From NCBI GenBank assembly GCA_019419585.1, contig DXZQ01000009.1, positions 22,611 through 86,610 on the forward strand: a DNA stretch of 64,000 nucleotides, written 5' to 3'. A program made the position numbers and the translations under genes. The notes under the pieces were generated by a model, which was not told where the DNA came from, ran no database searches, and saw only the letters and a program-made list of their open reading frames with translations. This stretch comes from Collinsella sp. Lineage in GTDB: Bacteria > Actinomycetota > Coriobacteriia > Coriobacteriales > Coriobacteriaceae. Shown here in pieces: positions 8,431 through 16,668 of the stretch (positions are counted from its first letter, which is position 1; every line of letters begins with the position of its first letter).

Positions 8431-8568
8431 TCGATGACCCAAGGGGTTACCCCTTTGTCGCTCCCCATGGCTAACTAATGCCGGCGTGCACCGGCGCGGC
8501 GTGAATTAGGGAACTCTGCTGTGGGGTTGGGAACCTTTACTGGGGGCTGCCGTTGGCCAAATCCCATC

Positions 8569-8657
8569 CCGGACATGACGGTCCCGTTTCCGGACATTCG
8601 CGGACAGTGTCCGGAAACGGGCTAAAAATGTCCGGAAAAGGGATGAAATGTCCGGAA
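8569..8657. repeat. Cluster of five TGTCCGGA motifs at about 20-bp spacing
   Basis: The motif occurs inverted at 8569-8575 and 8590-8596 and direct at 8608-8614, 8629-8635 and 8649-8655. The spacing is 21, 18, 21 and 20 bp, near two helical turns. The central pair forms a 14-bp inverted repeat (8583-8596 with 8608-8621). It looks like a protein-binding array. The nearest intact genes are more than 600 bases away, and the rest of 8431-8777 shows nothing else. Confidence 0.55.
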
Positions 8658-8777
8658 TTGCGGGGTTGGCCCACGCCCGGGCTGCCGTGGCGCGGTCCTC
8701 GGTATGACGGCGGGGCGATGCCGTCGGCCTGTCCGCTTTTCCACTCGGGCTTCTGGTCTCTAGCCTCTCAAACAAAA

Positions 8778-9155
8778 TCTCGATCTGTAACAGGTGGGCC
8801 CGATTTGGGTGGCTAGATGTTACAGATCGAGACAGGCCAGCGCGCCGGTTTCCGTTTATCTAAATCTGTAACACGAGGGACGGATTTTGCCGAGTAACTG
8901 TTACAGATCTAGATCTTTCGGCAGGCTAGATTGGTTTGTCTCGATCTGTAACAGTAAAGGGGCAAAAGTCGGTCTAGATGTTACAGATTGAGATGTTTGG
9001 TCAGACCGAGCTTGTTCGTCTCGATTTGTAACATCTAGGGTCGTTTTTGGTCTGTAGTTGTTACAGATCGAGATTTTCCGACGGAACGCTTCCGTTTGTC
9101 TCGATCTGTAACAGATAGACCCCGGTTTTGCCGAGTAACTGTTACAGATCGAGAC
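8778..9155. repeat. Regular array of ten alternating inverted repeats (80-bp period)
   Basis: Left arms with the consensus TCTCGATCTGTAACA begin at 8778, 8859, 8939, 9019 and 9099. Right arms TGTTACAGATCGAGAY begin at 8818, 8899, 8979, 9059 and 9140. Left arms recur every 80 bp (once 81), and each right arm follows its left arm by 40 bp (once 41). Gaps are 24-26 bp. Gap sequences differ but are not unrelated (the second and fifth share TTTTGCCGAGTAAC). The same architecture recurs as two units at 59419-59554. Each unit could fold as a 15-bp stem with a 25-base loop. It is not a CRISPR array, because the repeats alternate in orientation and no cas gene is present. Confidence 0.9.
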
Positions 9156-9295
9156 AAACCGACGGGCCGCCCACCCCATCCACCTGCCGCTACCTGCTAT
9201 CTGCCGATTTCCGTTGCGTCACCGTGCTCCCATGCCATATCCTTTAGACAACTACGCGGCATCATCGCCGCCGCGCCTACAAGAGAGGAATGTCC

Positions 9296-11326
9296 ATGAC
9301 CGCACCCGCATCCAAACTGCTCCAGCCCATTACGGTTGGCCCCCTTGAGCTTAAAAACCGCATTATGTTCCCGCCGCTGACCACCGGCTACGAGGAGCGC
9401 GACGGTTCCATTGGCGAGCGCAGCCTGGCTTTTTACGAGCGCCTGGCCCGTGGCGGCGTGAGCTACATCGTCATCGGCGACGTTGCTCCTGTTATGACCG
9501 CAAGCCCCACGCCCAAGTTAGCGACCGACGCCCAGATCCCCACGTTTAAGGCGCTGGCCGACGCCGTTCACAAGCACGGTGCCAAGGTCGCGCTACAGCT
9601 GTTCCATCCCGAGTACGACGTGCCCGGCGTCGGCCGCATGGTCATGGGTTCCATGGCCGCCGCCAAGGCTGCGCAGGAGGCCAAGGCCGCCGGCGACGAG
9701 GAGACCTTTGCCGCCAAGATGGCCGAGTCCAACGAGATCCGCAAGCAGGCCTACGCCAAGCTGCACCACGACATGCAGCACTTTGTGAACGAGGCGAGCG
9801 TAGAGCAGCTCGCCCAGATCAAGGAGGCCATCGCTGCCTCGGCCGCCCGCGCGCAGCAGGCCGGCATCGACGCCATCGAGGTTCACGGCGACCGTCTGGT
9901 GGGTTCGCTGTGCTCGGCCATCCTCAACCAGCGCACCGACGAGTACGGTGGCTCGTTCGAGAACCGCGTTCGCTATGCGCTCGAGGTTGTCGCCGCCATT
10001 AAGGAAGCCGCGCCGCAGCTGATGGTGGAGTACAAGCTCCCCGTGATCATGGAGAACCCCGACGGCACGCCGCGCGGCAAGGGCGGCCTGCAGCCCGATG
10101 AGGCCTGCGAGTTTGCCAAGCTGCTCGAGGGCGCCGGCATCGACATGATCCAGGTTGCACAGGCCAACCATACCGGCAACATGGGCGACACCATTCCGCC
10201 CATGGGCGCCATGCCCTACAACTGGACGCTGCCCGTGGCCGAGCGCGTCAAGGCCCTGGTCTCCGTGCCGGTGGCCACCGTCGGCCGTGTTGTTTCGGTC
10301 GAGGCCGGCGAGAAGATTCTTGAGGACGGCGCGGCCGACATTATCGCCTATGGCCGCTCGCTCATGTGCGACCCCGACATTGCGCTGAAGGCCGCCACGG
10401 GCGAGCCCATCCGCGAGTGCCTCAACTGCAACAAGGGCTGCGTCGACGCGATTCAAAACCGCAAGTACATCTCGTGCGTGCTCAATGCCGAGAACGGCGA
10501 CGAGGCGACCATCGCCATTAAACCGGGTGAGGGCGACAAGAAGATCGCCGTGGTGGGTGGCGGTATTGCCGGCTTGGAGGCCGCGCGCGTGGCGGCCAAG
10601 CGCGGCTACGACGTGACCGTCTATGAGGCGAGCGATCACTTGGGCGGCCAGATTGTGCTGGCGGCCGCGCCTCCGCGCAAGGATGAGATTATGCGCTCGG
10701 TCGAGTATTACGAGAAGATTCTGCCCGGCCTGGGCGTGAAGGTTGAGCTCAACCATGCCGCTAGCCCCACGGATCTCAACGCCGCCGACGCCGCGATTGT
10801 GGCTGTGGGCGCGCACGACGTGGTCATCCCCGTTCCGGGTGCCGACTCGGAGAAGGTCGTCTCGAGCTGGGACGTGCTGTCCGGCAAGGTGGAGCTTAGC
10901 GGTCGCGTCGCCGTCATTGGCGGTGGCCTGGTGGGCACCGAGACTGCCGAGTACCTGCTGCAGCGCGGCTGCGAGGTGGCGATCGTGGAGATGCTCGACA
11001 AGATTGCCGCGGGCGAGTCCGAGACCATTCTGCCGCTGATCATGAGCGACTTCGCCGCCCACAACGTGGAACAGCACGTTAAGACCCGCCTGACCGCCAT
11101 TACCGACGAGGGCGTGGAGGCCGTGCACACCACCGAGGACGGTGCCGAGGAGCCGGTGAAGATCGCCTGCGATTACGTGGTGATGGCCGTGGGCTCCAAG
11201 GCCAACGCGTTTGACCTGGATGGCGTGACGGTGCCCGTGACCTGCGTGGGCGACTGCTCGGGCGAGCGCACCGCCGACATCGCGAGCGCCATTCGCACGG
11301 CGTATCACGCGGCCAACGAGCTGTAG
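9296..11326 (+). CDS. NADH:flavin oxidoreductase of the Old Yellow Enzyme / 2,4-dienoyl-CoA reductase type
   Basis: The 676-residue protein has the three-part build of bacterial 2,4-dienoyl-CoA reductase, trimethylamine dehydrogenase and the bile-acid enzymes BaiCD/BaiH. An FMN-binding TIM barrel (about 1-370, ITVGPLELKNRIMFPPLTTG) is followed by a [4Fe-4S] motif (Cys375, Cys378, Cys382, Cys394) and a FAD/NAD(P)-binding part with VVGGGIAGLEAARVAAKRGY and a second dinucleotide fold VIGGGLVGTETAEYLLQRG. It would pass electrons from NAD(P)H to an unsaturated substrate in the cytosol, but the substrate cannot be read from the sequence. The start at 9296 is seven bases after AGAGAGG. The ATG at 9290 is too close. 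It stands alone and ends in a terminator. Confidence 0.88.
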   Translation: MTAPASKLLQPITVGPLELKNRIMFPPLTTGYEERDGSIGERSLAFYERLARGGVSYIVIGDVAPVMTASPTPKLATDAQIPTFKALADAVHKHGAKVALQLFHPEYDVPGVGRMVMGSMAAAKAAQEAKAAGDEETFAAKMAESNEIRKQAYAKLHHDMQHFVNEASVEQLAQIKEAIAASAARAQQAGIDAIEVHGDRLVGSLCSAILNQRTDEYGGSFENRVRYALEVVAAIKEAAPQLMVEYKLPVIMENPDGTPRGKGGLQPDEACEFAKLLEGAGIDMIQVAQANHTGNMGDTIPPMGAMPYNWTLPVAERVKALVSVPVATVGRVVSVEAGEKILEDGAADIIAYGRSLMCDPDIALKAATGEPIRECLNCNKGCVDAIQNRKYISCVLNAENGDEATIAIKPGEGDKKIAVVGGGIAGLEAARVAAKRGYDVTVYEASDHLGGQIVLAAAPPRKDEIMRSVEYYEKILPGLGVKVELNHAASPTDLNAADAAIVAVGAHDVVIPVPGADSEKVVSSWDVLSGKVELSGRVAVIGGGLVGTETAEYLLQRGCEVAIVEMLDKIAAGESETILPLIMSDFAAHNVEQHVKTRLTAITDEGVEAVHTTEDGAEEPVKIACDYVVMAVGSKANAFDLDGVTVPVTCVGDCSGERTADIASAIRTAYHAANEL

Positions 11327-11401
11327 TTGAACATCGCGGCCAGGCGGGACGGTAGCACGGATCCGTCTCGCCCGGCTGTGTCCCGTCGGGTGTCAACCGG
11401 T

Positions 11402-11442
11402 GCGGGGCCTGCAAGCGCAGCAGGCCCCGCCCTTTTTGTTTT
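11402..11442 (+). terminator. Terminator after the flavin oxidoreductase
   Basis: An 11-bp perfect GC stem (11402-11412 with 11420-11430) is followed by CCTTTTTGTTTT. Confidence 0.93.
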
Positions 11443-11766
11443 GCTCCGGTGGATGGCAATGCGCGGTAATCATGAGGAGTAAGGGCGTCTACTGCCTTGC
11501 CGATTACTCAAAATTATTGGGGGAGGGGTTAATAACTATATCCTCTATGCTAAAGGACATAAAGAGATGCCAATTTTGTTGACAAGCGAATGACGATTAG
11601 CTGCGAGCCAGCTACCAGCGTAAATAATCGATAAAGAAATGTCGTAAATTGGTGCCAAATGCCCAGATAACACCGCGTCTATTATAATTAACTGCTTTGA
11701 GCAAACAGTAAAATGCTACTATCTAACTTGCACGTAAGAAAGCAGATTAACGGTTAAGGCTAAGAA
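11443..11766. other. AT-rich intergenic stretch before the HTH gene
   Basis: This stretch has no gene and is distinctly AT-rich for this window. A possible promoter for the next gene is TTGAGC near 11697 with TATCTA 17 bases downstream. The match to consensus is only moderate. Confidence 0.4.
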
Positions 11767-12171
11767 GTGGCAGGTATGTCGGAAGCAACTAGGACTCGCA
11801 CGCATGCGCCCGAGGTTAGGCAGCGCGCCGTCGAGATCCTCCAAGAGGGGGTCGGTCATCGCGCCCTCGCCGCGGAGCTTGGCATTCCCCAGGCCACGGC
11901 TCGTCAGTGGGCCCGCGCGTATGCCGTGGGCGGTGCCGACGCCGTTCTCAACGCCGGTTCGCATCATCACACCTATTCGTACGAAGTTAAGCTCGCCGTG
12001 GTCAAGGACCGCTTGGAAAACGGCTTAACGGTTCGCGAGGCCATGATCAAGCACAAGATTCCCAGCGAGTCTTCGGTCAAGGCTTGGTGCCGCCAGTATC
12101 GCGAGAGCGGTGAGTCCGCGCTGGTTGATAAGCCGCGCGGTCGCAAGCCGCGCGTTAAAAAAGCGGAATAG
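11767..12171 (+). CDS. Orphan transposase-like helix-turn-helix protein
   Basis: This 134-residue basic protein holds two helix-turn-helix segments of the IS3/InsE type. The first is about residues 15-60 (EVRQRAVEILQEGVGHRALA, then ELGIPQATARQWARAY). The second is about 70-115 (TVREAMIKHKIPSESSVKAW). It ends in a lysine/arginine-rich tail (KPRGRKPRVKKAE). No DDE transposase partner, frameshift window or terminal inverted repeats lie around it, so it is probably a domesticated DNA-binding protein rather than a live insertion sequence. The start may be the GTG at 11767 or the ATG at 11776. Neither has a clear ribosome-binding site. Confidence 0.7.
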   Translation: MAGMSEATRTRTHAPEVRQRAVEILQEGVGHRALAAELGIPQATARQWARAYAVGGADAVLNAGSHHHTYSYEVKLAVVKDRLENGLTVREAMIKHKIPSESSVKAWCRQYRESGESALVDKPRGRKPRVKKAE

Positions 12172-12183
12172 CGAACGGGATGG

Positions 12184-12206
12184 TGCGCCCACAGGGGCGC
12201 ATTTTT
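12184..12206 (+). terminator. Terminator after the HTH gene
   Basis: A 7-bp stem (TGCGCCC/GGGCGCA, 12184-12190 with 12195-12201) is followed by TTTTT. The further 250 bases up to 12458 hold no gene. TATAAC near 12414 may be part of the promoter of the hydrogenase operon. Confidence 0.75.
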
Positions 12207-12458
12207 CTTGCCGCGCCAACTTTTTGGACCGTCGTGAGCCTACTGGAACATCCTCCAAAGTGGTTAATAAACCGCGCGCAGTGGCCCGTGCGCCCGCCGC
12301 CGCGATAGGGGGAGCGTCGCCTCTCTGCTCCAAAGCGGACAGACTCGTTACCCCGTACGCCTAAAACTCCCCAGTTGACCGAAAACCCGCCGCCGCTACT
12401 CCTCAACTGAGCTATAACGTTAAACAATTGCAGCGTTTTTGCATGGGGGAGTGATGGT

Positions 12459-15341
12459 ATGACGCTACTGTATTTCCTTACCCTGTTTCCGCTGGTACCG
12501 GCGCTGGGCATGCTGCTCGTGCGCGGTGACCGCGCCCGCGATGCGGTGGGGCTCATAGGCTCTGGCATCATTATGGCGGTGACGGTTGTAGTCGCCGTCA
12601 TGTTTTTTGGCCCGGGCCCGCAGAGCTTCGAGGTTGCCCCCGGCACCTCGCATGTGCTCTCGATCATCAGCTCCGTCATCGACGTGATCCTGTGCGCCGT
12701 CATCCTGTACAACGCGCGTAAATATAAGAGCACGCTCACCACGGTGCTCGGCGTGGTGCAGCTGGTGGGTTCGGTTGCCTTCGCTGCCATGACGCTGCCC
12801 GCGGCCGAGGTTGTCACCGCCACGCCGCTCTACCTGGATTACATGAGTGTGATCATGGTCCTCGCCGTCGGCATTGTCGGCAGCCTGATCTGCGTGTATG
12901 CCTTGGGCTACATGAAGGACTTTCAGGCCCACGACGAGCACGAGGCTGCGCTGCGCAGGCAGACCGCGCCCGACCGTCGCCCGCAGTTCCTGGCGCTTAT
13001 GTTCCTGTTCCTCTCGGCCATGTTCGTCATCGTGACAAGCGACAACCTTGAGTGGCTGTTCTGTGGCTGGGAAATCACCACCGTGTGCTCGTTCCTCATG
13101 ATTGGCTACACGCGCACGCCCGAGGCCATAAAAAACGCTTTCACCCAGATCATCCTCAACATGCTGGGCGGCATCGCGTTTTTGGCCGGACTCATGTACC
13201 TGCACGTTAACGGCATGCCGCTGACCATCTCGGGCATGATCGAGCTTTCCAGCGCCGGAACCGCGCAATCCGCGCTGCTGGTGATGCCGGTCGTTCTGCT
13301 GTCGCTTGCCGCGCTCACCAAGGCCGCACAGATGCCGTTCCACACTTGGCTATTGGGTGCCATGGTTGCCCCCACGCCCACGAGTGCCCTGCTGCACTCG
13401 TCAACCATGGTCAAAGCCGGCGTGTTCCTGATGGTCAAGCTCAGCCCGCTCTATGCCATCTATCCTGTGACCGGCTTTATGGTCACGAGCGTGGGTGCCA
13501 TCACGTTTTTGCTCGCTGCCCTCATGGCCATCTCGCAGAGCAACGCCAAACGCGTCCTCGCGTACTCCACCATTTCCAACTTGGGCCTCATCAGTGCTTG
13601 CTTGGGTGTCGGCGCGCCCGAGGCCGTATGGGCCGCCATCTTCCTGATCCTGTTCCACACGGTGGCCAAGTCGCTGCTGTTCCTGTGCGTGGGCACGGCC
13701 GAGCATCATATCGGCAGCCGCAATATCGAGGACATGGACGGTATGTTCAGCCGCATGCCGCACCTTACGCGTCTGATGATGCTGGGCATCATGGGCATGT
13801 TCGTGGCACCGTTTGGCATGCTCGTGTCCAAGTGGGGCGCCCTGGTGGCGTTCGCGCAGACCGGCAACGTGCTCATGATCATGGTGCTTGCCTTTGGCTC
13901 GGCCGCGACGTTCTTCTTCTGGGGCAAGTGGCTTGCCAAGCTTTCGGGCGTCGACCCCACGGCTCAAAACGTTGAGGTCAATGTCCATAAGACCGAATGG
14001 ATGGCGCTCAACACCATCGCCGCGCTGCTGATTCTGTGCTGCGTGGCGTTCCCGCTCATCTCGAGCGGCCTGGTGTCGCCTTACTTGGCCATGGTGTTTG
14101 GCCGCGTGCCGTACGTTATTGGCAAGGACTCCATGTATCTGATGGTGGTTATCGTGGCGTTTATCGCCGTGGTGCTGCTGACTTCATTCCGCGTGAGCAA
14201 CAAACCGCACGTCAACGTGTACCTTTCGGGTGTGGGGACCGACAAATATCGCCATTTCCGTGGCTCGATGGGACACGAGGTGAAGGCCGAAAAGCGCAAT
14301 TGGTACTCGGAGGACGCCCTTGGCGAGAAGCGTATTGGCCCCGCGGGTAGCGTCGTGTGTTGCAGCATTATCTTGTTTGCGTTGCTGTGTTGCGCGTGGA
14401 TTGGGCCCGAGCGGCTTGCCATGAGCGCGCCCTCGGTGCTGCGCGGCAAGTATTTCGAAGGCTCGGGCGTCGTGGGCATTTTTATTGGCACCGTGGCGTT
14501 TGCTTTGCTGGCGCCGCTTGTGGGCGGCCTGATCGACGGCCTTGACCGTAAGCTTTCGGCTCGCATGCAGGGCCGCGTGGGTCCGCGTCTGCTGCAGCCC
14601 TTCTACGACGTTGCCAAACTGCTGCGCAAGGCCCCTGCCAGCGTAAACACCATGGACGATACCTATATGGCATGTGCGCTCATCTTTACCGTGGTAGGCG
14701 GCGGCATCTTTGTGTCGGGTTCCAACACGCTGCTGTGCGCTTTTATGGTGACGCTCGCCGCGATCTTTGTGGTGCTGGCGTCCGCCTCGACGCAAAGCCC
14801 GTTTGCGCAGGTCGGCGCCGATCGCGAGCTGCTACAGGTTATGAGCTACGAGCCCGCCGTTCTGCTGATGAGCGTGGGCCTGTACCTTGCCACCGACAGC
14901 TTCGATTCCATTGCCGTGACGGGGCAGTCAGCCCCCATCATCGTGTACAGCGCGCCCATTTTCCTTGCGCTGCTCGCGGTGCTTACCATCAAGCTACGCA
15001 AGTCGCCGTTCGACCTTTCGTACTCGCATCACGCGCATCAGGAGATTGTCCAGGGCGTCGCCACCGAGATGAGCGGCAGCACGCTGGCCAAGATGACCCT
15101 TATGCACTGGTGCGAGACCGTGCTGTTTTTGATGTGGGTGGGCATGTTCTTTGTCTGGGACAACCCGGTGAGCTGGGCCGTAGCCCTGGTCGTGATGGCC
15201 GCGACGTATTTTGTCGAGGTACTGATCGATAACACCTTCGCCCGTAGCACCTGGCGCAGCTGCTTTAAGCTCGGCTGGGGCGTGGCGCTGGTGTTTGGCC
15301 TGCTCAACCTTATGCCCATCCTCGTCGACGTGTTTATTTAG
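12459..15341 (+). CDS. Ech hydrogenase membrane subunit, natural EchA-EchB fusion
   Basis: The 960-residue, heavily hydrophobic protein joins two Ech subunits that are normally separate. Residues 1 to about 615 are an antiporter-like NuoL/HyfB-type subunit, with the conserved TKAAQMPFHTWLLGAMVAPT and SALLHSSTMVKAGVFLMVKL helices. About 660 to the end is a NuoH/HycD-type subunit (RMQGRVGPRLLQPFYDVAKL and KLRKSPFDLSYSHHAHQEIV). The first part would carry ion translocation and the second would anchor the hydrogenase module in the membrane. The frame is continuous across the junction near residue 630-660. The start follows GGGGGAG by seven bases. It is the first gene of a five-gene operon with 12-base or shorter gaps, and no separate echA or echB exists. 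Confidence 0.93.
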   Translation: MTLLYFLTLFPLVPALGMLLVRGDRARDAVGLIGSGIIMAVTVVVAVMFFGPGPQSFEVAPGTSHVLSIISSVIDVILCAVILYNARKYKSTLTTVLGVVQLVGSVAFAAMTLPAAEVVTATPLYLDYMSVIMVLAVGIVGSLICVYALGYMKDFQAHDEHEAALRRQTAPDRRPQFLALMFLFLSAMFVIVTSDNLEWLFCGWEITTVCSFLMIGYTRTPEAIKNAFTQIILNMLGGIAFLAGLMYLHVNGMPLTISGMIELSSAGTAQSALLVMPVVLLSLAALTKAAQMPFHTWLLGAMVAPTPTSALLHSSTMVKAGVFLMVKLSPLYAIYPVTGFMVTSVGAITFLLAALMAISQSNAKRVLAYSTISNLGLISACLGVGAPEAVWAAIFLILFHTVAKSLLFLCVGTAEHHIGSRNIEDMDGMFSRMPHLTRLMMLGIMGMFVAPFGMLVSKWGALVAFAQTGNVLMIMVLAFGSAATFFFWGKWLAKLSGVDPTAQNVEVNVHKTEWMALNTIAALLILCCVAFPLISSGLVSPYLAMVFGRVPYVIGKDSMYLMVVIVAFIAVVLLTSFRVSNKPHVNVYLSGVGTDKYRHFRGSMGHEVKAEKRNWYSEDALGEKRIGPAGSVVCCSIILFALLCCAWIGPERLAMSAPSVLRGKYFEGSGVVGIFIGTVAFALLAPLVGGLIDGLDRKLSARMQGRVGPRLLQPFYDVAKLLRKAPASVNTMDDTYMACALIFTVVGGGIFVSGSNTLLCAFMVTLAAIFVVLASASTQSPFAQVGADRELLQVMSYEPAVLLMSVGLYLATDSFDSIAVTGQSAPIIVYSAPIFLALLAVLTIKLRKSPFDLSYSHHAHQEIVQGVATEMSGSTLAKMTLMHWCETVLFLMWVGMFFVWDNPVSWAVALVVMAATYFVEVLIDNTFARSTWRSCFKLGWGVALVFGLLNLMPILVDVFI

Positions 15342-15353
15342 GAGGCGGCATCC

Positions 15354-15947
15354 ATGGATCATAAAATGTCGCGCTCACCGTGGGTTATTCATTACGACGG
15401 CTCGAGCTGCAACGGATGCGATATCGAGGTGCTGGCCTCGCTTACCCCACTGTTCGATGCGGAGCGCTTTGGCGTGGTCAACACCGGCAACCCCAAACAT
15501 GCGGACATCTTTTTGGTGACGGGCTCGGTCAATGCCCAGAACCTGCCCGTCGTGCGTCAGATTTACAACCAGATGCTCGAGCCCAAGTGCGTGGTGGCGT
15601 GCGGCATCTGCGCGTGCTCGGGCGGCGTGTTCCGCGATGCCTACAACGTGATCGGCGGCGTGGACCGCGCGATTCCCGTGGACGTGTACGCGCCCGGGTG
15701 CGCCATTCGCCCCGAGACGGTGATCGATGCCATCGTGGAGGCGTGCGGCATCTTGGACCAGAAGGAGGCCGTGATGCGCGCCGGCGGCGATCCGCTCACC
15801 GTGGGCGGCGCCGCCACCTGGGACGGTGGCGTTGAGCTGGGCGAGGACGGGTTTGTGGCCGCGGCTGAGGCCGGCGACGCGCCCGCCGCTGGCGACGCAC
15901 CTGCTGGGACGCCCGCCGCGTCCGTCGCTGCAAAGGAGGCCGAGTAA
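15354..15947 (+). CDS. echC: Ech hydrogenase small subunit EchC (NuoB-like)
   Basis: This electron-transfer subunit carries the proximal [4Fe-4S] cluster of the [NiFe] hydrogenase. The 197 residues show CNGC (Cys19, Cys22), a cysteine-rich CVVACGICACSGG segment (Cys79 to Cys88) and PGCAIRPE (Cys116), the pattern of NuoB/HycG-type small subunits. The family core ends near residue 160. The rest is an alanine/proline-rich tail (AEAGDAPAAGDAPAGTPAAS) of unknown use. It starts 12 bases after the fused EchAB gene, with AGGAGG before the ATG, and its stop overlaps the next start by one base, so the genes are translationally coupled. Confidence 0.93.
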   Translation: MDHKMSRSPWVIHYDGSSCNGCDIEVLASLTPLFDAERFGVVNTGNPKHADIFLVTGSVNAQNLPVVRQIYNQMLEPKCVVACGICACSGGVFRDAYNVIGGVDRAIPVDVYAPGCAIRPETVIDAIVEACGILDQKEAVMRAGGDPLTVGGAATWDGGVELGEDGFVAAAEAGDAPAAGDAPAGTPAASVAAKEAE

Positions 15948-16663
15948 TGCAAGAGGCAATCTATACCATCGTTGGGATCGACGAGCTCCTGTCGCATGTC
16001 CAGGCGCTTAAGGGCGTCGGTGCGCGCTTTGTGCAAATGCACGCCGAGCGTAACGTCGACGACGGCTCGTATCGCTTGGTCTATACGTTTATCAACGTTC
16101 GTGCTGCTCAGGAGCATATTGCGCAGGGCGGCAGCTATGCGATCGAGAACCTGGTGGTCGAAGGCATCGACCAGTACCAGGAGATTCCGTCCATCAGCTC
16201 GTATTATCCGGCGGTATTCCCGTTTGAAAACGAAGCGCACGATCTGTTTGGTCTTGCCATCACCGATATGCAGATCGACTTTAAGGGCTTTTTCTACCAG
16301 GTCTCGACCGCTGAACCCATGAGCGTTATCACGCCCGAGGTGAAGGCCGCGCGCGAGAAGGCCATGAAGGTCCGCGCGGCTGCCGAGGCCAAGGCGCGCA
16401 AGGCCGCGGCCGAGAAGGCCGCCGCGGCTGCGGCTGCTGCAGGGGAGGGCGTTGCGGGCGCCGGCGATGCCGCGGGCGCCGCTGCTCAGCCCGCTGCGGC
16501 TGCCGGCTCCGATGCTCAGCACGATGGGGCTGCTGCGAAGGCGGCGCTCAAGGCCGCCGAGATGGAGGCAAAGCTCGCCGCCATGGATTCTGAGAAAGCG
16601 GCCAAGGTCCGCGCGGCGCTTGCCGCCAAGGCCGCCCGCGACAAGCAGAAAAAGGAGGCGTAA
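15947..16663 (+). CDS. echD: Ech hydrogenase subunit EchD (NuoC-like) with alanine-rich tail
   Basis: Residues 1 to about 125 form the NuoC/HycE-N-like domain that docks the large and small subunits (SISSYYPAVFPFENEAHDLF contains the conserved acidic-aromatic signature). The remaining ~110 residues are an Ala/Lys/Glu-rich segment (AREKAMKVRAAAEAKARKAA and AALAAKAARDKQKKEA) predicted as long charged helix broken by an Ala/Gly stretch. EchD proteins are usually about 120-160 residues, so the tail is extra. It might lie on the complex surface or bind a partner. It overlaps echC by one base and precedes echE by five. Confidence 0.9.
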   Translation: MQEAIYTIVGIDELLSHVQALKGVGARFVQMHAERNVDDGSYRLVYTFINVRAAQEHIAQGGSYAIENLVVEGIDQYQEIPSISSYYPAVFPFENEAHDLFGLAITDMQIDFKGFFYQVSTAEPMSVITPEVKAAREKAMKVRAAAEAKARKAAAEKAAAAAAAAGEGVAGAGDAAGAAAQPAAAAGSDAQHDGAAAKAALKAAEMEAKLAAMDSEKAAKVRAALAAKAARDKQKKEA

Positions 16664-16668
16664 GGCCC

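Noticed and set aside
8778..9155. CRISPR array
   Set aside because: Repeats alternate in orientation, are only 15 bases, gaps are partly alike, and there are no cas genes.
9593..11308. A 571-codon minus-strand frame opposite the flavin oxidoreductase
   Set aside because: Composition is His/Gly/Arg-rich without domains. It is a shadow of the plus-strand gene, which has complete cofactor motifs.
11767..12171. Active IS3-type insertion sequence
   Set aside because: Only the HTH protein is present. There is no DDE transposase frame, frameshift signal or terminal inverted repeat.
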